A stretch of 64,000 nucleotides of DNA from Branchipolynoe longqiensis (Eukaryota; Annelida; Polychaeta; Phyllodocida; Polynoidae), in the NCBI GenBank assembly GCA_030323885.1, contig CM059192.1:63543593-63607592 (forward strand). Direction: 5' to 3'. Of the stretch, positions 11,070 through 21,956 are shown piece after piece. The notes under the pieces are model-generated. The model saw nothing but the letters and a program-made list of their open reading frames with translations, had not been told where the DNA came from and made no database searches. Numbering within the stretch: position 1 is the first letter of the stretch; each line of letters begins with the position of its first letter. Made by a program: the position numbers and the translations under genes.

Positions 11070-11091
11070 GAGGCGTCCCAATAAACGCCTC
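11070..11091 (+). terminator. Poly(A) signal in a hairpin loop (B2)
   Basis: Second copy of the GAGGCGT / ACGCCTC stem with AATAAA at the loop, in B2. Confidence 0.7.
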
Positions 11092-11131
11092 TTCTTCCAC
11101 TTCCGCCTTGCCTTCTTCCTTTTCGCGCATC

Positions 11132-12410
11132 ACAACAGATAATGAAATTCTGGACATAGTAAAAGGAGTAAAAATTCCATTTACTGAAGTGCCTAAACAA
11201 AAGAGAATCCCTTTTCCATATAACTTTAATTCAGAAGACAAAGAACAAATAAATATTCAAGTGAATCTTTTTGAAGCAAAAGGCATTATAGAGCAGGTAC
11301 TACATACGAAAGGTGAATTCATCTCAAATGTATTTTCTAGACCAAAACCAAATGGCGAAATAAGAATGATTTTAGACTTAACCAAGTTAAATGAGATAGT
11401 AGCATATCAGCATTTCAAAATGTTCTCGCTGGAAAAGCCTGAGATTTGATTACACCTGATGCATGGCTAGCCACTGTCGACTTAAGGGATGCCTATTATA
11501 CGGTACCAATCTGTAAGAAAGACAGAAAATTCTTGACAATCATTTGGCATGAAACACTTTTCGAATTTACGTGTTTACCCAACAGGTTGGCTTGTACACC
11601 CCGTCTGTTTACCAAATTGCTAAAAACCAATCTTTTCAAGAATGGCGAGGCAAGGACACACTATGTTTCTATATATTGATGACTCTTTTATTATGGGAGA
11701 GACATTCGATCAGTGCCAAAAAGCAGTCACTGAATTATGCCATCTTTTAACAAAGTTAGGCTTTTACATATATAAAAATAAGTCGGTATTTCTCCTGACA
11801 ACAGAATTAAAATGCTTAGGTTTCATCTTAAATAGCAAAACAATGACGGTTTCGCTTACACAACAGAAACTAGATAAGTTTCGGGATACAGCCAACCAGT
11901 TGATAGACATATATAGGCCAAAGATAAGACAGGTCGCCGTCCTTATCGGCATAATGATATCGTATCCCCGGCTATTCTATATGGTGGAGCACACATAAAG
12001 TCATTAGAAATAGACAAAAATCTAGCTTTAGCATGAGCTAAAGGTAATTTCGAAAAGAAAATGATCATTTCAGACGAAGGATTAGCAGATATTCTCTGGT
12101 GGTTGGAACATATTAATGACTCTCCCAATCCCATTAGAATGGGAGAACCCAACACGGTCGTTACGACTGACGCTTCGTTACAAGGTTGGGGAGCACATCG
12201 CAACGATGTCACGACAGGAGGGAGATGGTTAGACAGCGAAAGTTCTGATCATATAAATGTTCTAGAATTGAGAGCTATCTACCTAGGTTTAGCGAGCCTA
12301 GTAAAAGTACCCAAAAACAATGTTCGCATTCTAACTGATAACACAACAGCTATGGCTTATGTCAGGAACATGGGAGGCACAAAGTCAAAGCACTGTAATG
12401 AAATAGCACC
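11132..12410 (+). pseudogene. DIRS pol fragment (RT-RNase H), copy A
   Basis: RT blocks are recognisable in order: GEFISNVFSRPKPNGEIRMI, then after a frameshift near 11446 TVDLRDAYYTVPI, then after another near 11650 the catalytic YIDDSF (about 11671). RNase H blocks follow: VVTTDASLQGWG, NVLELRAIYLGL, RILTDNTTAMAYVRN. An in-frame TGA is present near 12033. About 75-80% of residues agree with copy D by eye. It is non-functional. Confidence 0.9.
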
Positions 12411-12661
12411 ACTCACGTGGGTGAGGGCCCACCCACCACAACCTACCATGTCTATTCAGTTTGCTTGTACCAAGAAAACATTACAATTACAATATTATTA
12501 TTTTTATTAGGAATCATTTTTATCCTGAATTAGTAGGTAAAGATTGCTGGACCGGAAGTGCTTCCTTCTCTCCCTCACCCACGTCTATCCGAGGCTTATA
12601 CCTCGGGAAAACAATAGTTATCCATCATCTATACCCAGGTAAGATTCGTCTAACTAATCTA
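11132..12661 (+). mobile_element. DIRS copy A, truncated
   Basis: It begins inside pol at the YR-element insertion point, holds most of RT and RNase H, then jumps from RNase H (about 12410) straight into the right-end sequence. The right terminus (12583-12661) ends CTAACTAATCTAT next to TA/CA repeats. The YR gene and internal complementary region are deleted. Confidence 0.9.
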
Positions 12662-12683
12662 TATATATACACACACACACACA
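12661..12683. repeat. TA/CA microsatellite at DIRS copy A right end
   Basis: TATATATATACACACACACACACA directly abuts the DIRS right terminus. Confidence 0.8.
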
Positions 12684-12865
12684 CAGTGAAACGTCTCTAA
12701 CCGACAACCTCCACAGATCGATCACTCCTCTATATCGATCGCTTTATTTGTGTCCCAACAATACCATTGTAAGGATATTTTAACTCCTTAAACCGACCAC
12801 CTTCCTAAATGAACCACTTAAAGTCGGTCCCATGGTCGATCGATTGAGAGAGGTTGTATTGTACA
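12684..12865. mobile_element. Candidate pogo/Tigger-like MITE
   Basis: The left end CAGTGAAACGTCTCTAACCG and the reverse complement of the right end (CAATACAACCTCTCT) are imperfect inverted repeats of the kind seen in pogo-type elements. Internal copies of ACCGACCACC match the same motif. It has no ORF. Confidence 0.5.
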
Positions 12866-13265
12866 TAATATATATGCACAAAATCTGTATCTGCCATAGG
12901 ACTGTGAGAAGTATTCCACAGTACAATTCTAAACGGGATCACTTGGTTAGTGACCTCCATGAAACCTAAACTGGTTCAGAAAAGAGTTTGGATGTGACAC
13001 CAACATTCAGTGCTAGTAGGTATCCCAAGTCATTTTTGCAACTCAATAGAAAGTATCATCTTTTGATCTGGTTTCATAGCTCTTACCAGGAGAAGTAAAA
13101 TGACACAAAGTTAATTAAAATCGGATGATTGCTTAAAAAGTTGTAGGCTTTTTAATATGGACAAAAATGATGCAAAAATTGGCTATATTGGCATTTTGCA
13201 TGAAACCCACATTTCAGACATCAATAATTCAAAATATAATGGCCACATGAACTTGTCTTTCAGGA
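12866..13265. other. No feature recognised
   Basis: AT-rich single-copy-looking sequence between the MITE and DIRS copy B. I see no coding or repeat signal. Confidence 0.4.
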
Positions 13266-13493
13266 ATTTTACCTCGGTACAACCGAGGGAGAAGGAAGCA
13301 ACATCCGGTACAGCAATTAGCATATTCCACTCGTGAACGGTGGACGTTTGCGAGAAGAGCAGCACTCTTTTTATACAATAAGTACAGAATTCGCAGTGAG
13401 TTTATGGATAAATTTTCCACATTTCAGTGTGAACATATGGAGATTAGTTTGTACGAATTTGTCCATTATGGCGACTGTATTTAGGGAAAAATA

Positions 13494-13594
13494 AGCGTTA
13501 AACCGACTTGTGTGCCGGTACGCTACTTTGACAGCGCCATTTTGAAAATGGTGCTGTCAAAGTAGCGTACCGGCACACAAGTCGGTTTAACGCT
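13494..13594. repeat. Near-perfect palindrome, about 50 bp arms
   Basis: The left arm from AAGCGTTAAACCGACTTG to GACAGCGCCATTTT is followed after one base by its reverse complement, with a single mismatch in about 50 pairs. It lies inside the left part of DIRS copy B. Confidence 0.95.
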
Positions 13595-13604
13595 TGATTT
13601 TGTT

Positions 13605-14350
13605 TACCTTCTTGTCGGATTTTCCGACTCGATTATCGCTACTGTTTTGTAGCGTTTTTATGACTTTAAACCCAAGAATAACGTATTTCTTGTGTACAAC
13701 AATATTCTCTACGAATATTAGAATATTGGTGAATATATTAAAGAATTTATTGGCGAAAAACCGATTCGGGTGCTGGTACGGTAGAGTTGACATCGCCGTG
13801 TGGTTTATTTCTGGTCTGACTAGTCGACTCGATTATCGCTACTGTTTCGTGGCGTTTTTATGACTAAAACCCAAGAATAACATATTTCTTGTGTACAACA
13901 ATATTCTCTACGAATATTAGAATATTGGTGAATATATTAAAGAATTTATTGGCAAAAAACCGATTCGGGTGCCAGTACGGTAGAGTTGACATCGCCGTGT
14001 GGTTTACTTCTGGTCGGACAAGTTGACTCGATTATCGCTGTGGTACTTTAGCGTTATGAGGAGTTGAAAACCCAAGAATACAGGAGGATACATATTTCTT
14101 GTGGAGAACAATATTCTCTATGAATATTAGAATATTGGCGAATATATTAAGCAATTTATTGGCTTTAAACCGATTCGGGAGACGGTACGGTAGATTGACT
14201 TCACCGTGTTTGTTTACGTCTGGTCGGTTGCTCGACCTGATTATCGCTATTGTGTTGGCGGTTATTCTTATGAGTTTAAACCCAAGAATACAGGAGGATA
14301 CGTATTTCTTGTGTAGATATGTTTATCACATTATTATTAATAGAACTAAT
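13605..14350. repeat. Tandem repeat of about 200 bp, four units
   Basis: The marker GACTCGATTATCGCT recurs at 13626, 13826, 14025 and (diverged) 14234. Each unit also carries AACAATATTCTCTACGAATA and AAACCGATTCGGG. Units diverge progressively to the right. They sit in the leader region of DIRS copy B; copies C and D have no such repeats. Confidence 0.9.
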
Positions 14351-14454
14351 TGAGCATCTAGTGGTGTTTTTCGATTTTTATGGAATTATTTTATAATTAA
14401 AATTGTGTATGTAGATGTTGGTGGTTGCCACATCACAGGTAAGATTTTTGGTTC

Positions 14455-15775
14455 AACAAGCCGCCCTTTGCCGAACGGAGAGTGATGTTGGCTGGAGCCT
14501 CATCATGTTTTTTTTGCCGCCTGTTGCAAACGGAGAGCGATGTTGGCTCGAGACTCATCACGTTTGGATTTTTCCTCGGTTTCTTTTATGGATTCACATT
14601 GGAAATTAATCCTGGGTTTCTTTTATGGATTCCCCATTTTTTTCTAAGGCGTACCTCCAAGTTTCGTAGCATTTTCTCCAACTTGCTGGTGTAGTAGCCG
14701 CAGGAGGGAAAAGTGTATGGAACAGAGAGTGTGGGAGGGTACCGATATACTGGTCCCTACCCCTCGTTTGGTTTCGGCTTCCATACCGTTACCCTACGAC
14801 ATGACACATTAGCTTACACGCCTGTGTTGGAACGGTGTAAATACGTTCTCCAACACCAGTAATTGCCACCCGTCACCGAACGGAGAGCGAGGTTGGCTGA
14901 AGCCACATCACGTTTTAGGCACTTGTTGGCTAACGGAGACCGATGTTGGCGGAAGCCTCATCACGTTTTAACCCGCCTGTGGCCGAGCGGTGAGCGATGA
15001 TGGCTGTAGCCACATCCCGTTGTGTCGCCCGTTCCTGAACGGAGAGCGATGTTGGCTGAAGCCACATCAAATTAAGCCGGCCGTTGCCCAACGGTGACCG
15101 GTGATGGCTGGAGTCGCATTACCATTGTGTGAAAAGGAGAGCGATGGTGGCTGAAGCCTCATCACGGTAACCCGTCCGTGTCCGAGCCGAGAGCGATGAT
15201 GGTTGTGACCCCCATCAGGTTATGTCACCTGTTACCAAATGGGAGCCACATCCCGTTTAGGCCACCTGCTACCAAACGGAGAACGATGTTGGCTGAAGCC
15301 ACATCCCGTTTAGGCCGTCCCTTACTAAATGGAGGACGAGGTTGGCTGTAGCCACATCTCCTTTTGGCCGCCTGCTACCAAATGGAGAGGGATGTTGACT
15401 GAAGCCACATCCCGTCTAGGGCGACCGTTACTATTTGGAGGGCGATGTTGGCTGATGCCTCATCATGATAGCCCGTCTATGATCCAGCGGAGAGTGATGA
15501 TGTTTGTGACTACATCATGTCTGTAGCTCGTTAAAAACAGAGAATGGTGTGGGTTGAAGTTACACATCGTTTAGGCTGCCCGTTACCAAACGGAGGGTGA
15601 GGTTGCCTGAAGCCACATCACTTTTAAGCTGAGCGGAGAGCAATGTTGGCTGAAGCCGCATCACGTTATGCCGCTTGTTGACAAACGGAGAGGATTGTTG
15701 GCTGATGCCATATTACGGTTAACCCACTCGTAGCTGAGCAAAGACAGAGAGAGGTTGGTTGAAGCTACATCATGT
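14455..15775 (+). repeat. Array of about 20 two-hairpin units, period about 54 bp
   Basis: Each unit reads roughly CCGTTACCAAACGG, then GAGAGCGATGTTGGCTGAA, then GCCACATCACG. Two stems are visible per unit: CCGTT/AACGG, and GATGT(T)GGC/GCCACATC around a TGAA loop. Units begin near 14470 and 14525, then after a leader segment at 14876, 14930, 14985, 15040 and onward to about 15735. Bases differ between units, yet several changes keep pairing. Related stem pairs occur once each in the leaders of DIRS copies C (20225-20267) and D (34932-34977). Confidence 0.85.
14575..14862 (+). other. DIRS 5' leader segment inside the hairpin array
   Basis: The stretch GGGTTTCTTTTATGGATTCCCC, AAGTTTCGTAGCATTTTCTCCAACTTGCTGG, GCCGCAGGAGGGA and CGGTGTAAATACGTT... 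matches the leader of copy C at 20320-20520. It interrupts the array after its first two units. Confidence 0.85.
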
Positions 15776-15776
15776 A

Positions 15777-15965
15777 CATCCTGATATGAGCTTAGAGGTT
15801 CTAAGGATGAAAAGAAAAATACTTAGTTGGATGGGCACACTCAAACTTTCTGTTGATGGTTACAGGGCTATTTGGCTGGTTTTAGCCATGGGTTTGTACT
15901 GTTACTAACGGTACCAGTCTGGATATGATTATAGATGTTTCTAGGGGGAAACAACAAACAAATAG
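15777..15965 (+). mobile_element. SINE family 1 3' remnants
   Basis: Two degraded tail pieces (CCTGATATGAGCTTAGAGGTTCTAAGGA near 15780, and CGGTACCAGTCTGGATATGATTATAGATG to AACAACAAACAA near 15910-15965) match the 3' end of the SINE at 22279-22623. Confidence 0.6.
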
Positions 15966-16279
15966 TTGGTTGAACACTCTAATTTTCATTGATCCTTAGA
16001 TTTTTGAGTTAAGGGTTGGTTGGCTACGATGGGTAGTAACCCCAAGGCTCCCATTTTTGGTGATAATTACTCGTCAACGGGGGTGATGGTTTAAGCCCTC
16101 CCTGGTACACCCGGTGTTAGGGGAGGTAGGCAGGCCAGATGTCGGTCCTGCTGGGCTAGAGAAGCGGCTCATGAAGCTGGAGTAATGCTCTCAGTCAAAA
16201 TCTCAGAAGAGAATAAGGAGAGGTTGCAAAGCAAACTCAGAAGGCCACGGAAATGGTTTTTTCCAGGAGGTAAAAATAA

Positions 16280-17860
16280 TGGTAATGGTTCCATACATTG
16301 ATGATTTATTAGGGTCCAGTCACAGTCGAGCTGCTCACAGGCAGTTACCGACCAATTTATGAAATAGACCAAACCTTTGTAAGGTTTAGTTCGAAGTGGT
16401 TTAGCTTGTGCTTCTCCCTTCTTTACAAACTCATGAAGAGTGAAGGACAGGTATGTTCCCGGACAGTGATGATTCATGTTTTGGTGTGCAGTCAAAAGCA
16501 GCTGGTCAAAATGCAGTAAATGGTTTAGGTACCACATTTACCAAGTTAGGAGTTGCTGGAAATGGATAAGAAGTTAGCATACGACAGAACTAAAATGGAT
16601 TTTGAAAGGCCGTTGGCTTGATGAAGAACTTAGATCATATTAATGTTCTAGAGTTGAGAAGCAGTGTATTTAGGGTTAGGTGTTTAGCCTGCATATCCTA
16701 ATGCTATGTCAGGATGTTGACATGTAGTACTACAGTAATGGCTTTCATTCGCAACATGGGAGGGACAATGTCCAACTCATATAATAAGAGAGCGAAATTA
16801 TATTGGAATTGGGGAAGCCACATATATTTTGTTGGCATCATGAAATAATAACATTTTATAAAGTTGATCATGGCATTCAGAGCACAATTTTTTGGCAAGT
16901 GGATGTTGTCTCTTTGATTTGGCGGGAAAATAAATTGTATTACATTTTCCTAAACATTCAGCCTAATCGGCAGAGAAGCAAGGAGGGCTTTGATGGTCCC
17001 TGTTTGGGACATGCAGCCATGGTTGGAAGTATTAGCCTTAGGAGCTAAGGACTTTATATTTTTCCTACATGTAAGGGAACATTTTTTAAGCATTAATGAT
17101 TATTGGGGATGTGTTAACAACACCCCTTCTGGCATTCCTTTCGGAACACATATTTACGACACTTTGATTTAGAGAAAGTTACTCAGCAGGATTATTTGGA
17201 CTGGTCAGTAAATGATGATATTGGTTCAATAAATTGATTTGTTTGAATCAAGAAAGAATAGCAAGTTACATAAATAATTGTTATGCCATCCACAAAATAA
17301 ATGGGGCATTTTTTGGTTAAATACATAAAGTTAAGCCAATGGAACCATCCCTTGCCGAGGTAGTCCGCCTCTTACGAATGATGCAGGATGATGGTTTAGG
17401 TTATGGAGCCATTAATGCAGCTCGATGAGCTCTATCGGTCATCTTACCAAGGATTGACGGAGAAATAATTTGGAAACACGGAGTTCGTCAGTGTTTTCTG
17501 AGATCAGTATATGAAAGAAACCCTCCTAAACCATAGTTTAATAGGTTTTGGGATGTCTCAGGGGTATTTAAGTTATTCAAAAAATGGCCTAGTAATAGAC
17601 ATTTATCGATTAAACAGCTAGGCTACAGATTAGCTGTACTGTTACTGTTGGTAACCGGTCATAGGGCCCAAACATTTGTTGCCCCTTTTTACTTACTGGC
17701 CTAGACATTGATGACAAGGAGGCCACGTTTGATTTGGACAACTTATTAAAATCAAACAGTACAGGAGATCCCCTCTCCTCGATTCATTTAAATAGTTTCC
17801 CACATGACAGGAAACTTTGTGTAGTGTCAGTCATTAGGGCTTGTATCTCGTGGACTGGGG
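16280..17860 (+). pseudogene. DIRS pol and YR remnants, copy B
   Basis: Heavily broken. VPYIDD (near 16290), GLACASPFFTK-like bases (near 16400), NVLELR (near 16650) and AFIRNMGGT-like bases (near 16745) mark RT and RNase H. GYGAINAAR, ALSVILPRIDGE, YERNPPKP, LLLLVTGHRAQ, TFDLDNLLKSN and KLCVVSVIRACIS mark the YR from about 17345 to 17860. After that the sequence jumps to the right-end region, so the YR lacks its H-x-x-R and Tyr part. No function is possible. Confidence 0.85.
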
Positions 17861-18090
17861 CGCGCCCACCACACCCTGTCACGACTATTATGTTTGCGTG
17901 TGCCAATATGAAAACACGAGGAGTTCCAATCATTAAGCTCATTTTTATCCTGAATAATTAGGTGAAGATTGCTGTACCGGATGTTGCTTCCTTCTCCCTA
18001 GTCCACGATTATCCGAGGCTTGTACCTCGGGAAAACAAGAGTTATCCATCATCTGTACCAAGGTAAGATTCGTCTAACTATACTATATGT

Positions 18091-19595
18091 GTTAGCTATA
18101 TGCAGATATCAAGTCTATTTTTTTCCAGAGTAATGACATAATTACTTTTAGAGATATTGGCCATTCAAAATGGCAAAAAACACAAATTGCCACTTGTCAA
18201 TATAACAAATTAAGAGGTATGAGTTACATAAATGCTTGTATTTAAATACACCACCTTTGGCGCAAATTAAAACTCTAGCGGCCTATACCGGCAGACTTTA
18301 ATGACAAACTGTTGCCCCGCTTTAAAATCTCCGGGTTACTAGGCTGGTGTACATGAATATTACTCTTAGCAAATTTGAAATATTTGATTCAGTACAACAA
18401 ATACCGCCCACACGATACAGAGTGTTCAGCGTTTCTCAAGAATATGTGGCTTTGTATTCTACACTAAAACAAAAGAATACTTGCATCTGCGATTGGAATT
18501 CACACTGTTCATGTGTGACCTAATTCGGCATCAGAACGAGTCTGAGTAAGCGTCGGTATTGGAAATGGCCATAAGACACTACTGTGTGCCGATGTGTATG
18601 AACTACTACATCAATTAAAGGAGTAAAATTTGAAGATATTAACTTTTGAAACTATCATAATCATTTTTGCTTACCCTTTTTTCTATTTATTGGTCAATTT
18701 TCATGAAGATTGAGTGATGATCAGATCCATTTCAGTAGGCAATGTCAACAAAGTCACTCACCTTGGCTGCCAATCTTTTCTTAAATTCCAAATTGCATAA
18801 CTTTCTTAATATAGATATATTTAAAAAATATATTTCGACCTTTTTAAAGCTTTTTATTAATTTCTAATTACTAAGACTAGTTGTTTTACTGTGTTGCACA
18901 GATAACTATGCTGACAGTGCTACATTACATGATACCACCATAACTATGCAGACTTGAAGTTGACAGTCACATTGTAGTTAAAGAATGGGAAAAATCACCA
19001 TGCAAGGGTCACCCAATCTTCGTGAAAATTGGCCAATAGATAGAAAATAGGTATGCAAAGATGAATATGGTAGTTTAAAAAATGAATACCCTCAAATTTG
19101 AGTGATTTCAAGAGGTTTTGGTTGACAAAAAATTATTCACATGACTTTTCATACAGCGGCGCCTCGCAGACGCTTAAGTGCCCTCGGTCTGGTTTCAACA
19201 TGGCCGCGGCATGAATAGTGTGAATAGGGGCCATGAGTCTGTAATCTTTTAATCCACAATTATTAGAAGCAGCAGAGAAGCATGTCCACTGGCAAAAACA
19301 GTAATATGAAATTCAGATAGCTTACCCGTTTTCTCAGTTTGTTCTGTCTTCGGGAGCGTCTTAAAGGGAAAAGGTATAGGTGGTCGGGAAAACAAACTCG
19401 GAATAGTTCTAATTTGTTCCACAGGGTGGTGCATGCTTAGTACTGAACTTTTCCACTTGGTGGTGTAGAGTGACCTAGATTGGTCACGTTACAGCTGTCG
19501 TTGTGAAGATGGCTGGGTGAGTGGAGAGGGGAGAGTAAAACTGATGTATTTCAATTTCAAACAGGATTTTATATTTTCTTTAATGTAAAATATAT
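18091..19595. other. No gene; contains an imperfect long inverted repeat
   Basis: AT-rich. The segment near 18648-18730 (TTTTTCTATTTATTGGTCAATTTTCATGAAGATTG) is matched in reverse complement near 18990-19080, giving arms of about 80 bases with mismatches. No ORF has recognisable content. Confidence 0.5.
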
Positions 19596-19599
19596 GTTA

Positions 19600-19854
19600 G
19601 TACAATTACATTGCATAATTCAATCAGAAATACATAGAAGGAAAACGTTTTTTTTATTGTTGAATGTAAAAATGTTTTGGACTGTATCACAACACCAAAC
19701 AATTTCAGATTACAAGTTCAACACCCTAACCACTAGACTACAGAGGCCACATGTAGCTGGTTGTCTCAGATCCGGCTATTTGTGTATAGGACGTCATATA
19801 TACAAGGTGTGTATGTATGTGTGTATATATGTATGCCTTGTATGTTTTGTATGT

Positions 19855-19857
<3 letters not shown>
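19600..19857 (-). mobile_element. tRNA-like SINE (family 2), minus strand
   Basis: Homologous to 34360-34600: CATTCAATCAGAAA, GTTGAATGTAAA, CAGATTACAAGTTCAACACC, CACTAGACTACAGAGGCCAC. Read in reverse it resembles a tRNA: A-box-like TGGCCTCTGTAGTCTAGTGG and, in the sister copy, a B-box GGGTTCAACCCC. It ends in the TA microsatellite that received DIRS copy C. Confidence 0.6.

Positions 19858-19912
<55 letters not shown>
19858..19912. repeat. (TA)n microsatellite at DIRS copy C left end
   Basis: About 27 TA units immediately before the DIRS left terminus. Confidence 0.97.
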
Positions 19913-19913
<1 letters not shown>

Positions 19914-20179
19914 TACCTTGGTATACAGCCTCAGGCTAGCCTCAGGCTAGGGAGAGGGAAGCACATCCGGTCCAGCAATTAGCATAAACAACTCACGACC
20001 GCAGGACGTTCATGGAGTTGCTCCAGTGGGATTTATCTACAACAAGTGAACTAACTGTAAGTAATAAGAAAAACTTTGGTTGAGCTTGTTCAAGATACAT
20101 TATAGCATCTAGATTTGGAAGTTCAGAACTTTCTTCAGTCCAGTTTGGACTAGATTAGCATTTTAAAAATCGATATGGC

Positions 20180-20345
20180 TAGAACAAAGGATTCTTTGTA
20201 CATATCGAAACCATGGTGCTATAAACCCGCTTTGATACGGGTAGAGATGTTGGCACGGTCACATCTCCTGCGGAGATTCTCTCGGACCCTAATAGAGGGT
20301 GTTGTTGGGGATGATCCTGGGTTTCTTTTATAGATTCCCCTTTTG
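20180..20345 (+). promoter_or_regulatory. Stem-loop cluster in the DIRS leader, copy C
   Basis: Stems in order: TCGATATG/CATATCGA near 20170-20208; ACCCG/CGGGT (20225-20229 with 20238-20242); GAGATGT/ACATCTC (20244-20250 with 20261-20267); ACCCT/AGGGT near 20287-20300. Copy D has stems at the same places with different bases. A role in RNA handling of the element is an inference. Confidence 0.6.
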
Positions 20346-20615
20346 AATAAGGCGTTTCTCCGAGTTTCGTAGCATTTTCTCCAACTTGCTGGCACAGAAG
20401 CCGCAGGAGGGAGAAGTGTATGCGACATTGTAGGTTGGTTTCGATACCTAAAAACCTACGACAATACTTAGCTTATCACGCCTGTACTGAGAACGGTGTA
20501 AATACGTTACTCAATACCACATTGATCCTCAACCCAGGTTATCCTGGCATTACTTCGGTGTTCAGTTGAGTTCATTCCGGTTTAATAAGTACCCTTTTTT
20601 GGTTACAGAGTACCG

Positions 20616-21956
20616 ATGGCTACAAAGCGAAACAAACCGCCGCCCGCTGCTGCAGAGGGGCGCGTGCCTACCGGCTATGATTTATCGCCAGGGTTGACAG
20701 CTCCCCCGTCGCCACAGCCTGGAGCTGATATACTGTCGGACCGGGAGAGTGATGATGGCCCCAGTTATCCGGCAGACCTAAAAGACCAGATCAACCGGCT
20801 CGTCGAACAGAAGTTGAGACAACTTCAGCCCAGCAGCCTCATTGACACAACTCGTCAGCTCTCAGCCGTAGATTCGGATTGGGAGGATGTGTCGGATTTT
20901 GAGGAGACAGATTTGGCTGTGGAGATCCCTGTCCAAACTAAGACAAAGAAATGAAAGAGGGCGGTGAGCTCGTCAGGTGACGAGTTCACAAAAGCGAGCA
21001 AGGGAAAGAGGGCTAAGAAGCCCAAGAAGAAGAGCAAGAAAAAGAAGAGGAAACACTCATCTTCTGACTCTTCATCGGACTCGTCCAGTACGGAGTCCGA
21101 CTCTGAGACCGAGAGAGCCGGTCTCTATGCAAAGATCGGAGGTAAGGTACGGAAACACTGCCAACTAGAAAAAGCAAAGAAGATAAAAACCACCACCATG
21201 ATGCGCGAAACAATAAAGGGCCACTTTAATACGTTTAAACCGGCAGAAATTATTAATAAGCTCACAGAGCAGATCACTGGGATCAAAGGAATCCCGGACA
21301 CAGTGGTGAAGGAGTTGAACTCGGAGGTTCATCTCAGTGAGGAAAAGAAAAGGTTTGAAAGTGTCCTTTTCAGGGTACATAAGGCTGTGCTAGGAGCACT
21401 GACGTCTGTGGCCCCGGTTGCAAACAGAATGCAAACAGAGAACAAGTTCTCTTCGCTAGCAAGGGTCATGGATAAGAGCATTGCTTTGCTCATCGCTGCG
21501 AGCAACTTTTTAAGTTACCGAAGGTACGAGAACGTATACAAAGCGGTCACCACACCTGTGGGGAAAGAGGTCGCGCGTTCTAAGAAGGTGACAGACAATG
21601 ATGGGAAGGAGTACACCCTCTTCCTGCCGCCAAAACCGATCAAAGGGAAACCCCTAGACAAGTCGAAGATGTTTGGTGGTCAGCTTCCTTACCTGTTCAA
21701 GGAGGTGGAGGCAGAAACGAAAAGTGGCAAGAACATGGAAACTGCCCGGAGGTTGGATAACACCTCCAGATTCCGCAGGCCGCGAGGGGATTTTCGGTTT
21801 CACCGTGGCACGAGGGCTGGCAGGTCCGGCCGCTCCTACGGTTATCTGCCACGGGGCAGGGGACGGGGAGACCGTCAAGGCTGGAACGACGGAAACCGCC
21901 AGTTCCGCAAAGAGTTTGCTCCAAAGCAGCTCTTCCCACGCCCAGGCAACAAATGA
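20616..21956 (+). pseudogene. DIRS Gag-like protein, one stop, copy C
   Basis: Starts at ATG 20616 (MATKRNKPP) and reads in one frame to 21956, broken only by TGA at 20952-20954. It has an acidic N-terminal part, a Lys-rich run (KKPKKKSKKKKRK), a Ser-rich stretch (SSDSSSDSSSTESDSE), a conserved helical domain (FKPAEIINKLTEQITGIKG, NRMQTENKFSSLARVMDKSIALL), and an Arg/Gly-rich C-terminus (LPRGRGRGDRQ) likely to bind RNA. No zinc knuckle is present. The stop overlaps the pol start as ATGA (21953-21956), suggesting termination-reinitiation. Confidence 0.8.

Larger units (their letters stand above)
9434..11131 (+). mobile_element. GC-rich Ngaro/PAT-like YR element, 3' half
   Basis: It has a YR coding region followed by B1-A2-B2 repeats, the split-direct-repeat end described for PAT and Ngaro-type elements. 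The last base is the C of CGCGCATC at 11131; DIRS copy A resumes immediately after, so this element was inserted into the DIRS pol gene. The 5' half is lost in the gap. A close relative lies at 32131-33549. Confidence 0.8.
10361..11131 (+). repeat. Split direct repeats B1-A2-B2 of the YR element
   Basis: B1 is 10361-10596, A2 10597-10894, B2 10895-11131; B1 and B2 are almost identical and both start TGGTGGAGGGCTCC and end CGCGCATC. B1 contains the last codons of the YR. A2 has a CCTTATAAGG motif (TATA/CArG-like, near 10775) and a pyrimidine tract ending TTTCAG at the A2/B2 border that looks like a 3' splice site. The missing A1 should be the element's left end. Confidence 0.85.
13266..18090 (+). 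mobile_element. DIRS copy B, strongly decayed
   Basis: The left terminus is recognisable at 13266-13340 (TTTTACCTCGGTAC..., then GGGAGAAGGAAGC and CAGCAATTAGCATA as in copies C and D). The right terminus is at 17990-18090 (ATCCGAGGCTTGTACCTCGG... AGATTCGTCTAACTA). Between them lie a palindrome, a 200 bp tandem repeat, a leader segment, a hairpin array and remnants of RT, RNase H and YR. It is the oldest copy by its damage. Confidence 0.8.

Noticed and set aside
14455..15775. CRISPR-like spacing of repeats
   Set aside because: The units diverge along their whole length with no identical repeats or unique spacers, in an animal genome and inside a retrotransposon remnant.
19594..19982. Two overlapping frames of about 118 and 73 codons
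   Set aside because: Both run through the SINE and (TA)n tract into the DIRS terminus and encode Tyr-Ile repeats from TA units.
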